From an uncultured Alphaproteobacteria bacterium (GTDB lineage Bacteria; Pseudomonadota; Alphaproteobacteria; CALKHQ01), in NCBI GenBank assembly GCA_937988735.1, contig CALKHQ010000018.1:1-18650 (forward strand): a stretch of 18,650 nt of DNA. Direction: 5' to 3'. The position numbers were made by a program, and so were the translations under genes. Each line of letters starts with the position of its first letter. Positions within the stretch are counted from its first letter, which is position 1. Below, piece after piece: positions 1 to 6,916 of the stretch. A model generated the notes under the pieces. That model saw only the letters and a list, made by a program, of their open reading frames with translations, was not told the origin of the DNA and searched no databases.

Positions 1-1
1 C

Positions 2-346
2 CCGCCGCAGGCCGGCCACTGGGGCTTCACCGGCGGCCATGTCGAACACGGCGAGGGGATCCGCGGCTGCGCGTTGCGCGAGCTTGCCGAGGAGACCGGC
101 CTCACCGGCACCGCGGACCGGCTGCTCACCGTCGTCGAGCTTCCTGCTGGCACACCGGGCGACCCCGATTACGTGCTGGTGCCGGTGCGGATCACGGCCG
201 TGTCCGGCGAGCCGGTCGCCGGCAGCGATGCGCTGGAGGTCGGCTGGTTCCGGCCCGACGCCCTGCCTGCGCCGCTGTGCGCGGACGTGGAGCGCGTCGT
301 CGCCGAGTCGCGGCCTCAGCGGGTCGAGGCGGCGAAGTCCCAGTAA
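2..346 (+). CDS. Nudix hydrolase, partial (5' end outside window)
   Basis: Nudix enzymes hydrolyse nucleoside diphosphates linked to another moiety, using a metal held by the Nudix box. The box is complete near the start of the visible part: GX5EX7REUXEEXGU is satisfied by a Gly of the GGHVEHGE stretch, its closing Glu, then REL, EE and GL in RELAEETGL. A preceding WGFTGGHVE and a following strand region ending in VGWFRPDALP fit the family. The N-terminus lies before the window, so this is about the last 114 residues. The box cannot tell substrate (ADP-ribose, oxidised nucleotides, others). The last 31 bases are antisense to the end of the convergent aminotransferase. The family call is firm; the function is open. 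Confidence 0.9.
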   Translation, partial: PPQAGHWGFTGGHVEHGEGIRGCALRELAEETGLTGTADRLLTVVELPAGTPGDPDYVLVPVRITAVSGEPVAGSDALEVGWFRPDALPAPLCADVERVVAESRPQRVEAAKSQ

Positions 347-1164
347 AGCTGGCGGGCGCGGCGGTAAAACGGCCCCGGCTGCAGCAGGCGGTCCTCGAAC
401 CGGGTGCAGGGCATCACCTTGCCGTAGTTGCCGGTGTTGAAGATCTCGTCGGCGCCGTACAGCTCCTCCGGCTCGATCGCCCGCTCGTGGACCGTGATCC
501 CGTCCGCGCGCAACAGTGCGATCACCCGCTGGCGCGTGATCCCGTTGAGGAAGGTGCCGTTGGCGGCCGGGGTGTGGACCTCGCCGTCCCTGGCGAACAT
601 CAGGTTGGCGAAGGCGAACTCCGCGACGTTGCCGATTGCATCGGTGATGATGCCGGCGTCGAAGCCCCGCGCCTTCGCCGCGCGCATCGCCCGGCCGAGG
701 TTCGGATAGTGGCAGGACGCCTTGGCCTTCGTCGGCGCGGCACTCGGCACCGGGCGTTCGAACGGCGTCATGCAGGCGCTGAAACCCTTGGGCTCGGGCA
801 GGGGCGACACCGACAGCACCAGCGCGAATCGCGTCGACTCCGGATCAGGGTCGATGAAGCCGTTCTCGGCCCAGAACATCGGTCGGACATAGAGCGGCGC
901 GCCGGGCGGGAAGCGCTTCACCCCGTCGAACACCAGCTCCAGGATGCCGTCGCGGTCGAGCGTCGGGTTCATCCCCAGTGCGAACGCCGAATCGACGACC
1001 CGCTGGCAGTGCAGGTCGAGGTCCGGCGCCATCCCGTCGAAATGGCGCGCGCCGTCGAACACGACCGATCCGAGCCAGGCGGCATGGGTGGACGAGGTCA
1101 TCAGCGGCACGCTGCCCTGCTGCCACTCGCCGTCGAGGAAGGTCCACCGCTCGCTCGCCGCCAT
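316..1164 (-). CDS. Class IV aminotransferase, branched-chain amino acid aminotransferase-like
   Basis: PLP-dependent aminotransferase of 282 residues, fold type IV. This family holds branched-chain aminotransferase (IlvE), D-amino acid transaminase and aminodeoxychorismate lyase. Lys148, in KASCHYPN, aligns with the PLP lysine of the IlvE KxxxNY motif. It is followed by EA-helix-like RAAKARGFDAGIITD and GNVAEFAFANLMF, the counterpart of GYxxEGxGxNxF in IlvE, then NGITRQRVI and YGADEIFNTG. The Met starting MAASERWTFLDG is chosen because the family begins about here; a longer reading frame upstream codes for low-complexity sequence. No strong ribosome binding site is seen. The non-canonical FAFAN in place of SGEN leaves the substrate uncertain, so no gene symbol is given. 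Confidence 0.85.
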   Translation of the reverse strand: MAASERWTFLDGEWQQGSVPLMTSSTHAAWLGSVVFDGARHFDGMAPDLDLHCQRVVDSAFALGMNPTLDRDGILELVFDGVKRFPPGAPLYVRPMFWAENGFIDPDPESTRFALVLSVSPLPEPKGFSACMTPFERPVPSAAPTKAKASCHYPNLGRAMRAAKARGFDAGIITDAIGNVAEFAFANLMFARDGEVHTPAANGTFLNGITRQRVIALLRADGITVHERAIEPEELYGADEIFNTGNYGKVMPCTRFEDRLLQPGPFYRRARQLYWDFAASTR

Positions 1165-1283
1165 GGTGCACGCCCGGTTGTCTGCTATGCTGGAGAAAGT
1201 CGTTATCCCGTGCGCGACGGGGCGGAGGCAAGGCCGCAATTGTCCCGATTGTCCCCGGGGCAGGCGGCGGAAGGGGTGTGCGG

Positions 1284-2051
1284 ATGAAGGGATCGGGAGG
1301 CGGCAGCGCCGCATCCGGGGTGGCCTGTGCGCTGGTGGCAGGCGCGGTCTGCGGCGGCCTGGCGCCGGACGCGCGCGCGTCCGAAGCCTGCACCGGCGAG
1401 CCCTATGTCCACCTCTACCGGCTGAAAGCGGCAGAGTCCGCCGCGACCGACGTGCTCGAGCAGGCGCTGGCCGTGCTGAAGAGGCGGCTGTCCGGCCCGG
1501 CGACGTGCACCCTGGAGGGCAGCATCAATGCGGACGGCACGCTGGCGCTGCGGACCACGGGCACCCTGGCCGACGGCCCGCTGGTGCCGGCGATGCTGGC
1601 ACCGGGCGTTCTCGCCGTCTATCCGGTCCTCGCCGCGGGAACGCAGCCCGGGCCCGGCATTGCCGTGTTGCCGGGTGCAGCGGGGGAGCCGGTGACGGTG
1701 CGCTGGGTCTCGCTGCTGCATCCGGACGCGGTCGCCGGCGCCGAGGCGCTTGCCGGGGTCGGCAGCGACTGGATCGTGCGCGTTGACCTTGCCGCCAACG
1801 CCGCTGCGGCCTTCGCCGACGCCACGGCCGCGCTGGCGGGTGAAACGGCCGCGATCGCCATCGACGACCGCATCGTCGCGCTTCCGGTACTCGTGGAGCC
1901 GATCGCGGGCGGTGCGTTCCATCTGGAAGCCGGCTTCAGCCGCGCGCGGGCGGAACAGCTCGCGGCGATCCTCGGCAGCGGCCCCCTGCCCCTCGATCTC
2001 GACCTGCTCTCGATCGAGCTGGTCGACGGACCGGTTGCGACGCCGCAATGA
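1284..2051 (+). CDS. Secreted protein resembling the SecD periplasmic P1 region
   Basis: Protein of 255 residues with an N-terminal signal peptide (hydrophobic stretch about residues 12-27, possible cleavage after ARA near 32). The mature part reads like the soluble P1 region of SecD without its membrane helices. VLEQALAVLKRRL near residues 55-67 matches the SecD segment before its xxLGVAEP motif. The C-terminal third, with IAIDDRIVALPVLVEPI, then GFSRARAEQLAAILGSGPLP, matches the SecDF P1 head pattern (IVLDGKVxSAPxIxxxI, GxFxxEEAxxLAxxLRxGALP). No membrane segment follows the signal peptide, so it is probably periplasmic and not itself a translocase. AAGGGG at 1271-1276 sits 7 bases before the ATG. 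Its stop overlaps the ROK kinase start (ATGA), so the two are probably co-translated. The role is unknown. Confidence 0.8.
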   Translation: MKGSGGGSAASGVACALVAGAVCGGLAPDARASEACTGEPYVHLYRLKAAESAATDVLEQALAVLKRRLSGPATCTLEGSINADGTLALRTTGTLADGPLVPAMLAPGVLAVYPVLAAGTQPGPGIAVLPGAAGEPVTVRWVSLLHPDAVAGAEALAGVGSDWIVRVDLAANAAAAFADATAALAGETAAIAIDDRIVALPVLVEPIAGGAFHLEAGFSRARAEQLAAILGSGPLPLDLDLLSIELVDGPVATPQ

Positions 2052-2944
2052 CCGGGGTTCGTGTCGGTTTCGACGTGGGCGGCACCAAGATCGCCGGCGC
2101 CGCTTTCGGGCCGGACGGCGCGCCCCTCGCGGAGGTGCGGGCCGAGACGCCGAGGAGCTTTGCCGCGACGGTGGACTGCCTCGCCGCCCTCGCCCGCCAG
2201 CTCGCCGACCAGGCGAGCGCGGAGCCGGCGCGCGTCGGCATCTCGATGCCCGGCCAGATCAGCCGCAGCGGCGAGATCCTGGTGTGCGTGAACCTGAAGT
2301 GGCTGGTGCGCCAGCCGCTGGCCGGGGCGCTGGCGGACCGGCTGGGCGTGCCGGTCGCCATCGCCAACGACGGCAACTGCTTCGCGCTCTCCGAGGCGGT
2401 GGACGGCGCCGGCCGCGACGCGCCGGTGGTCTTCGGCGTGACGCTGGGAACGGGCGTCGGCGCCGGCCTGGTCATCGACCGCCGCATCGTCACCGGCGCC
2501 AACGCGCTTGCCGCGGAATGGGGCCACGTGCGCTTCCCGTTCGACGCCGAGCGCGACCCGGCGCCGATCCCCTGCGCCTGCGGCCGCATCGGCTGCGTCG
2601 AGACCATGCTGCGCGGACGGGCGCTCCACGACGAATACCGCCGGCTGGGCGGAAGGGAGGCGGCGGATTCGCCGGCGGTCGCAGCCCGCGCGGGCATCGA
2701 CCCGGTCGCCGACGCCGCCATCGCCGCCTATTGCGACCGCATGGCCCGGGCGCTGGCGGACGTGGTGCATCTGGTCGATCCGGACGTGATCGTGCTGGGC
2801 GGCGGGCTGTCCTCGCTCCCCGCCCTCTACCGGGAGGTTCCTGCCCTGCTCGGCCGGCACACGGTGGGCCCGATCGGGGGGACGCGGCTGCTGCCGGCGC
2901 GGTACGGCGCCGAGAGCGGGGTGCGTGGCGCCGCCGCCCTGTGA
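2048..2944 (+). CDS. ROK-family sugar kinase, Mak/NagK-like
   Basis: ATP-dependent sugar kinase of 298 residues, full length for ROK kinases. The phosphate loop DVGGTK is at 9-14. ANDGN carries the likely catalytic base Asp108. LGTGVGAG lies near 133-140, EWGH at 157-160, and the zinc motif CACGRIGC at 176-183. DPDVIVLGGG and SGVRGAA close the fold. There is no N-terminal winged helix, so it is a kinase and not a ROK repressor. From memory of family sequences, the closest pattern is E. coli Mak fructokinase (SEAVDGA, DPDVIVLGGG), with NagK next, so fructose/mannose or N-acetylglucosamine are candidate substrates. It overlaps the upstream SecD-P1-like gene by 4 bases. Family very secure, substrate not. 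Confidence 0.93.
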   Translation: MTGVRVGFDVGGTKIAGAAFGPDGAPLAEVRAETPRSFAATVDCLAALARQLADQASAEPARVGISMPGQISRSGEILVCVNLKWLVRQPLAGALADRLGVPVAIANDGNCFALSEAVDGAGRDAPVVFGVTLGTGVGAGLVIDRRIVTGANALAAEWGHVRFPFDAERDPAPIPCACGRIGCVETMLRGRALHDEYRRLGGREAADSPAVAARAGIDPVADAAIAAYCDRMARALADVVHLVDPDVIVLGGGLSSLPALYREVPALLGRHTVGPIGGTRLLPARYGAESGVRGAAAL

Positions 2945-3029
2945 ACGCCGGCAGGCCGTCGCAACGCTCCGTTAACGACAGCGTGGCATGATGGCGAAGG
3001 CTCTTCCCCCGGGCTCGTGCAGGAGCGCC

Positions 3030-3458
3030 ATGGACACGCCGTCACCCGCCTCGCCCGGCACATCAGGCACTCTCCCCGGCCAGGAGCGCCGGCGCGAGCT
3101 TCGCATCCGTCCCGAGGGCGGTACGGTCCTCGTCGACGGCATCCCCTGCGACATCGTCGACTGGAGCTCCTCCGGACTGTCGGCCCACGGCTACATCGGC
3201 AGCCTGACGGCCGGCGATCGCGCCCGGGTCAGTGTCCGCGTCACCGCCGGCGGCCGCCCCTTCTCCTTCGACTGCGACCTGATCCTGCTGCGTGTCGATC
3301 CGGACCGGCAGTTCATCGCCGGTGTCTTCGCCGCCATGGAGCGTGGGAACCGTGTCGCCATCGCCCTGCACTTCGAGCAGGTGGAAGCGGCCGCGAACGA
3401 CCGGCTGCGCGCCGCGATCACCGGTCGCGTGCCGGGCGGTGCCGCGCCGGCAGGTTGA
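3030..3458 (+). CDS. PilZ domain protein, candidate c-di-GMP receptor
   Basis: Small cytoplasmic protein of 142 residues with one PilZ domain. Both c-di-GMP contact motifs are present: RRELR at 21-25 (RxxxR) and DWSSSG at 44-49 (D/NxSxxG), about 19 residues apart as usual. The remaining sequence forms the expected beta-barrel pattern and then a short C-terminal helix. The ATG at 3030 is preferred because AGGAG (3021-3025) lies 4 bases upstream. ATGs at 2988 and 2991 would add an Ala/Pro/Ser-rich tail and have no ribosome site. It is 85 bases after the ROK kinase and may be on the same transcript. Binding is inferred from the motifs; the process it controls cannot be read from the context. Confidence 0.85.
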   Translation: MDTPSPASPGTSGTLPGQERRRELRIRPEGGTVLVDGIPCDIVDWSSSGLSAHGYIGSLTAGDRARVSVRVTAGGRPFSFDCDLILLRVDPDRQFIAGVFAAMERGNRVAIALHFEQVEAAANDRLRAAITGRVPGGAAPAG

Positions 3459-3493
3459 GGTCATGCGTCGATTTTTCCCCCGGCCCGGGGTCG

Positions 3494-3520
3494 GTTGACC
3501 GCTAAGATGCAACGGTCGAC
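3494..3520. promoter_or_regulatory. Inverted repeat in the gap before the small secreted protein
   Basis: GTTGACCG (3494-3501) and CGGTCGAC (3513-3520) form an 8-pair stem with one G-U wobble and an 11-base loop containing TAAGAT. It lies in the 184-bp gap between the PilZ gene and the next gene, about 120 bases before that start. It could be a DNA operator or an RNA hairpin. No U-tract follows, so it is not a classical terminator. Nothing else recognisable is seen in this gap. Confidence 0.3.
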
Positions 3521-3642
3521 TCGAAGGTCACCGGCTGATCCGAGGATCCCCGGCACAACGACCGCTTCAGGGGGACCCACGCCCGAGGCATGGACAACGC
3601 CGGCGCGTCCGTGAGGGGACTGCGCCGCAAGGAGATGCTGCC

Positions 3643-3975
3643 ATGAGCTCGCCCGCCTTCCTCGCCGCCCGCCTGCCACTTGCGGCCGCCGGTCTCGCCA
3701 CCAGCATGGTGCTGACCTGCGGAGCGAGCCCCGCCCATGCGGAAATGCTGTGCGGCGACCGCGACCAGATCGTGCGCGAGCTGAAGAAGACCTGGGAGGA
3801 GGACCTGACCGCAACGGGTCTCTCCAATACCGGCAGCGTGGTGGAGGTCTTCAGCTCGGAGGAAGGCACCTGGACGCTGCTGATGACCACGCCTGACGGC
3901 AAGACCTGCCTACTCGGCGCCGGCGAGCACTGGGAACAGTCGTCGCACGTCGCGTTGCTCGGCGAGCCGTCCTGA
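3643..3975 (+). CDS. Small secreted protein of unknown function
   Basis: Protein of 110 residues. A clear signal peptide (Arg10, hydrophobic 11-26) ends in the cleavage motif AHA before Glu34, giving a mature chain of about 77 residues. The mature part has two cysteines, MLCGDR (37) and KTCLLGAGEHWE (89), which could form a disulfide in the periplasm. It also contains VVEVF and a TWTLLMTTPDGK strand pair. I recall similar short secreted proteins with an LCGxRxxI start and a TWT-xxx-PxGxTC strand as common hypothetical proteins in alphaproteobacteria, but know no assigned function. AAGGAG at 3629-3634 is 8 bases before the ATG. The gene ends 91 bases before hslO, which appears to have its own promoter. 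Confidence 0.8.
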   Translation: MSSPAFLAARLPLAAAGLATSMVLTCGASPAHAEMLCGDRDQIVRELKKTWEEDLTATGLSNTGSVVEVFSSEEGTWTLLMTTPDGKTCLLGAGEHWEQSSHVALLGEPS

Positions 3976-4030
3976 CCCACCCGCCGGCGGGCCGTGCCCG
4001 CAGCCGGCCCTGGGCGCGGACGGGCCGGAA

Positions 4031-4059
4031 TTGGACGCACGGCGCAGGGATGCTATATC
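4031..4059 (+). promoter_or_regulatory. Predicted hslO promoter, leaderless arrangement
   Basis: TTGGAC (4031-4036), a 17-base spacer and TATATC (4054-4059) give a sigma70-like promoter. The expected transcription start, about 7 bases past the -10, is at or next to the hslO ATG at 4067. No Shine-Dalgarno sequence lies before the ATG, which fits a leaderless mRNA. A heat-shock sigma factor could also read it; the sequence does not decide. Confidence 0.5.
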
Positions 4060-4066
4060 GTCCCCC

Positions 4067-4978
4067 ATGCCTCCCGACGACATTGTCCAGCCCTTCCAGA
4101 TCGACGGCAATTCACTGCGCGGGCGACTCGTCCGCCTCGGCCCGGTCGTCGACGACATCCTCGCCCGCCACGCCTATCCGGGCCCGATCGCGGTCCTGCT
4201 GGCGGAGACGCTTGCGCTGTGCGCGGCCCTGGCTGCCACGCTGAAGTTCGACGGCGTGTTCTCGATCCAGGCCCGCGGCGACGGTCCGGTGAACCTGCTG
4301 GTTGCCGACGTCAGCACCGGCGGCGAGATCCGGGGCTATGCCCGCTACGAGCCGGAGCGGCTGTCCGGGATCGACACCCGCGACGACCAGTCGCCGGCGC
4401 CGATCGCGCGGCTGCTCGGCTCGGGCTATCTCGCCTTCACGGTCGATCAGGGCGCGAACACCGAGCTCTACCAGGGCATCGTCGCGCTGGAGGGGGATAC
4501 GCTGGCCGAGTGCGTCCACCACTATTTCCGCCAGTCCGAGCAGCTTCCGACCCGGGTGCTGCTGGCCGCCGACCGCAGCGCCGGCGGCGACTGGCGTGCG
4601 GGCGCCCTGATGGTGCAGAAGATGCCGGCGGAAGGCGGTCACGAGTCGTCCACCGTCAGCGGCGACGACGGGTGGAACCGGGCGATGGCGCTGATGGGTA
4701 CCTGCTCCAACAGGGAGATGCTGGATCCCGAGCTCTCGCCGCAGGCGCTGCTCTACCGCCTGTTCCACGAGGATGGCGTCAGGGTATATGAGACCCGGCC
4801 GCTGAAGGCCGGGTGTCGCTGCTCGCGGGACCGGATCGTCGATGTGCTCCGCGGCATCGGCCCCGAGCAGATGAAGGAACTGGAGCACGACGGTCGTGTC
4901 GAGGTGGTCTGCGAATTCTGCAACCGGAAATATGTCTTCGACCACAACGATCTCGGCCGAATCTTCACCACCCACTGA
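4067..4978 (+). CDS. hslO: Redox-regulated holdase chaperone Hsp33
   Basis: Hsp33 is a cytoplasmic chaperone switched on by oxidative unfolding: zinc leaves a four-cysteine centre and disulfides form. The protein has 303 residues, the usual size. All four cysteines are present as C-x-C-x29-C-x2-C: Cys250, Cys252 (GCRCSRD), Cys282 and Cys285 (VCEFCNRKY). The N-terminal domain shows RGRLVRLG, LLAETLALCAALAATLKF, DGPVNLLVADV and GYLAFTVDQG, all typical. The ATG at 4067 is chosen over an upstream in-frame position because the predicted -10 element directly precedes it and the family begins here. The last 47 bases are shared with the downstream lipoprotein gene in another frame. Confidence 0.97.
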   Translation: MPPDDIVQPFQIDGNSLRGRLVRLGPVVDDILARHAYPGPIAVLLAETLALCAALAATLKFDGVFSIQARGDGPVNLLVADVSTGGEIRGYARYEPERLSGIDTRDDQSPAPIARLLGSGYLAFTVDQGANTELYQGIVALEGDTLAECVHHYFRQSEQLPTRVLLAADRSAGGDWRAGALMVQKMPAEGGHESSTVSGDDGWNRAMALMGTCSNREMLDPELSPQALLYRLFHEDGVRVYETRPLKAGCRCSRDRIVDVLRGIGPEQMKELEHDGRVEVVCEFCNRKYVFDHNDLGRIFTTH

Positions 4979-5570
4979 TCCCGGGCGCCGCCGGCTCCTT
5001 GCGTCCCTCGCCGCCCTCGCGGCGGCGGGCGTCGCCGGCTGCCGCACGCCGGCGCCGCGCACGGGCGTGCCCGAGCTCACCTTCGTTCACCTGTCGCAGA
5101 TCCCGCTGCTGGTGGCGCGGCGGGAGATCGAGAACCGCTACAGCCCGCCGCCGGGCATGCCGACCGTGGAGGCGACTGCGCCCATCGCGCCGGCCGAGGC
5201 CGTCCGTCGCTGGGCGGAGCGGCGCATCCATCCGGTGGGCGCGAGCGGCCGGGCGCTGGTCATCATCCACGATGCGATGCTGGCGCAGATTCCGCTGGCC
5301 CGCACCACCGGAATCACCGGCTATCTCACCACCGACCAGTCGGACGAGTACCGCGTCCGCCTCGACGTCGAGGTCGCGGTCGACGGCCTGCCCTTCGTCG
5401 CGCCGGCCAGCGCGCGCGCCTTCGCGGAGCGGGCGCGCACGGTCGCCGAGAACGTCACGCTGCAGCAGCGCGACGAGGTGATGTACCGGCTGGTGGAAGA
5501 GGCGATGATCGCGATCAACAGCGAGCTCGAGCGCCAGATATACGCCGGCTTCGGTTCCTACATCGCCTGA
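4932..5570 (+). CDS. Predicted lipoprotein of unknown function, overlapping hslO
   Basis: Protein of about 212 residues with an RRRLLASLAALAAAGVAGC leader. Lipobox VAGC puts the lipidated cysteine at 37, and the twin arginine at 19-20 would also suit Tat export. The mature part has no motif I can name; it contains FVHLSQIPLLVARREIENRY, a possible strand region ALVIIHDAM, RVRLDVEVAVDG, and a C-terminal helix MYRLVEEAMIAINSELERQI. The only in-frame start codons before the leader are ATG at 4932 and 4896, both inside hslO, so the gene overlaps hslO by 47 or 83 bases and is probably co-expressed with it. The conserved leader and steady codon use support a real gene. I do not recognise the family. 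Confidence 0.75.
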   Translation: MSSTTTISAESSPPTDPGRRRLLASLAALAAAGVAGCRTPAPRTGVPELTFVHLSQIPLLVARREIENRYSPPPGMPTVEATAPIAPAEAVRRWAERRIHPVGASGRALVIIHDAMLAQIPLARTTGITGYLTTDQSDEYRVRLDVEVAVDGLPFVAPASARAFAERARTVAENVTLQQRDEVMYRLVEEAMIAINSELERQIYAGFGSYIA

Positions 5571-5582
5571 GCATCGGGAAAT

Positions 5583-5611
5583 GCCTCCCTCCCCGCGGCG
5601 GGAAGGGAGGC
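5583..5611. terminator. Strong hairpin between convergent genes, likely bidirectional terminator
   Basis: GCCTCCCT (5583-5590) pairs with AGGGAGGC (5604-5611). One mismatch inward, CCCG and CGGG add four more pairs around a 3-base loop. It sits just after the lipoprotein stop and just after the stop of the minus-strand methyltransferase gene, where a shared terminator is expected. The tail is weak: no U-run on the plus strand and only ATTT on the minus strand, so full intrinsic termination is not assured. Confidence 0.5.
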
Positions 5612-5616
5612 GCATG

Positions 5617-6546
5617 TCATTCGGCCGGGTCAGGGAGGACGGCGGCTCCCTCGATCGCCAGCATGGCACGCTTGCGATAGACGTCCCATCGGTAGCCGGC
5701 CAGCGCGCCGGTCTGCCGGAGGACCCGATGACAGGGGATCAGCCAGGAGATCGGGTTGCGGGCGACTGCACTGGCGACAGCGCGCACCGCATCCGGCCGG
5801 TCCAGCGCCCGGGCGATGTCGGTATAGGTGACGACGCTGCCCGGCGGGATCCGCAGCAGCGCCTCCCAAACCTTGAGCTGGAACGGCGTGCCGCGGAGCA
5901 TGAGCCTGAGATCGCCCCTGGCATGGCCGAAGGCGGCAGCGGCGAAGGGCGCGGTCAGCGCCGGATCCTCGTGCGGGTCCGCCTCCGGCCAGTGGGTCAT
6001 CAGGTCGTCGAACGTCTCGCGCTTGCCTGCGCCCCGCTCGAAGCCCAGCCCGCAGACGCCCTGCTCGGTGGCGACGATCAGGCACGGCCCGAACGGGCTG
6101 TCGTGCCAGCCGTAGCGCAGGTCAAGCCCGGCGCCGCGCGCCTTCCACTGCCCCGGCGTCATCGCCTCGTGGGCGACGAACAGGTCGTGGAGCCGGCCGG
6201 GCCCGGACAGCCCGGCGTCGTAGGCGGCGTCCAGCACGCTCTCGTTGCTGCGCAGGAGCTTCTTGGCGTGCTCGAGGGTCAGGAACTGCACGAACTTCTT
6301 CGGACTCACCCCCACCGCCTCGGTGAAGCGGCGCTGGAAGTGATACGGGCTCATGCCGACCGCCGCGGCGGCCTCCTCCAGGCTGGGCTGCTGCGCATAG
6401 CGTTCGGCCAGCCAGGCAATGGCGGCAGCCATCCGGGGATCGACCTGCGCGTCGTGCTCCATGGCCGCCTCGAGGCCGTGGGAGCTGACCTGCGCCCGGG
6501 CATCGAGGACCAGGGGCGCGTCGGGCCGTTGCATATCGAGTTCCAT
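5617..6546 (-). CDS. AraC-type HTH / O6-methylguanine-DNA methyltransferase fusion (Ada-like)
   Basis: Protein of 309 residues joining an AraC-family DNA-binding domain (about 35-115; LEEAAAAVGMSPYHFQRRFTEAVGVSPKKFV) to an O6-alkylguanine-DNA alkyltransferase domain (about 125-300). The acceptor is Cys272 in IPCHRV. It is preceded by the DNA-binding helix segment AVRAVASAVARNP and followed by TGALAGYRWDVYRKRAML. It removes methyl groups from guanine O6 by irreversible self-alkylation. The N-terminal Ada zinc domain, which repairs phosphotriesters and makes E. coli Ada a methylation-triggered activator, is absent, so control of its HTH must differ. The ATG at 6546 follows GAGGG and is one base after the DUF1127 stop, so the two are coupled. 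An upstream extension in this frame is antisense-like sequence. Confidence 0.93.
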   Translation of the reverse strand: MELDMQRPDAPLVLDARAQVSSHGLEAAMEHDAQVDPRMAAAIAWLAERYAQQPSLEEAAAAVGMSPYHFQRRFTEAVGVSPKKFVQFLTLEHAKKLLRSNESVLDAAYDAGLSGPGRLHDLFVAHEAMTPGQWKARGAGLDLRYGWHDSPFGPCLIVATEQGVCGLGFERGAGKRETFDDLMTHWPEADPHEDPALTAPFAAAAFGHARGDLRLMLRGTPFQLKVWEALLRIPPGSVVTYTDIARALDRPDAVRAVASAVARNPISWLIPCHRVLRQTGALAGYRWDVYRKRAMLAIEGAAVLPDPAE

Positions 6547-6547
6547 C

Positions 6548-6805
6548 CTACCCTCGCCAGAACGGTTTGCTGGACTCGCGAACCACGTCGGCCCGGGACA
6601 GGCCCAGGTCCTTGAGCATCCGGTCATCCAGGGACTGCAGGTGCACACGGGATCGGTGGCGCGTGTGCATTGCATCGATTGCCACGACGATCCTGCGCAG
6701 ACCGTTGGCCATGGCGCGGACCAGCACCACTCCGCTGCGGGCGAGAGTGGACCCGATACCGCGGTTGGAGATGTGCTGCAGGCCCGGCATGACCATTTGC
6801 TCCAT
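6548..6805 (-). CDS. DUF1127 small protein
   Basis: Protein of up to 85 residues. The C-terminal part, LQSLDDRMLKDLGLSRADVV then ESSKPFWRG, is the DUF1127 signature (R-x-LxxLxDxxLxDIGLxR, ending KPFWR). DUF1127 proteins are short, Arg-rich and frequent in alphaproteobacteria. Work in Rhodobacter and Agrobacterium links some to RNA turnover and phosphate or stress responses; that is general knowledge, not evidence for this copy. The N-terminal half is longer than in many members, with a hydrophobic stretch SGVVLVRAMANGL. ATGs at 6805, 6796 and 6790 are possible starts; GGAG at 6800-6803 would suit the one at 6790. The stop lies within the ribosome site of the Ada-like gene, which begins one base later. 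Confidence 0.85.
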   Translation of the reverse strand: MEQMVMPGLQHISNRGIGSTLARSGVVLVRAMANGLRRIVVAIDAMHTRHRSRVHLQSLDDRMLKDLGLSRADVVRESSKPFWRG

Positions 6806-6916
6806 ACTAGGGGTCTACGATCCTCGACCTATTCCCTTGAACAGGCCGCTGCCACCCGGTTCTTGCGCTCGATTTGCCCGCCCCTGCTGCCAGTGCCGAA
6901 ATTTCACGGCCGGAAC

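Noticed and set aside
3980..3991. CCCGCCGGCGGG palindrome just after the small secreted protein gene, considered as a terminator
   Set aside because: The loop is at most four bases, no U-tract follows, and GC-only palindromes are common by chance at this base composition.
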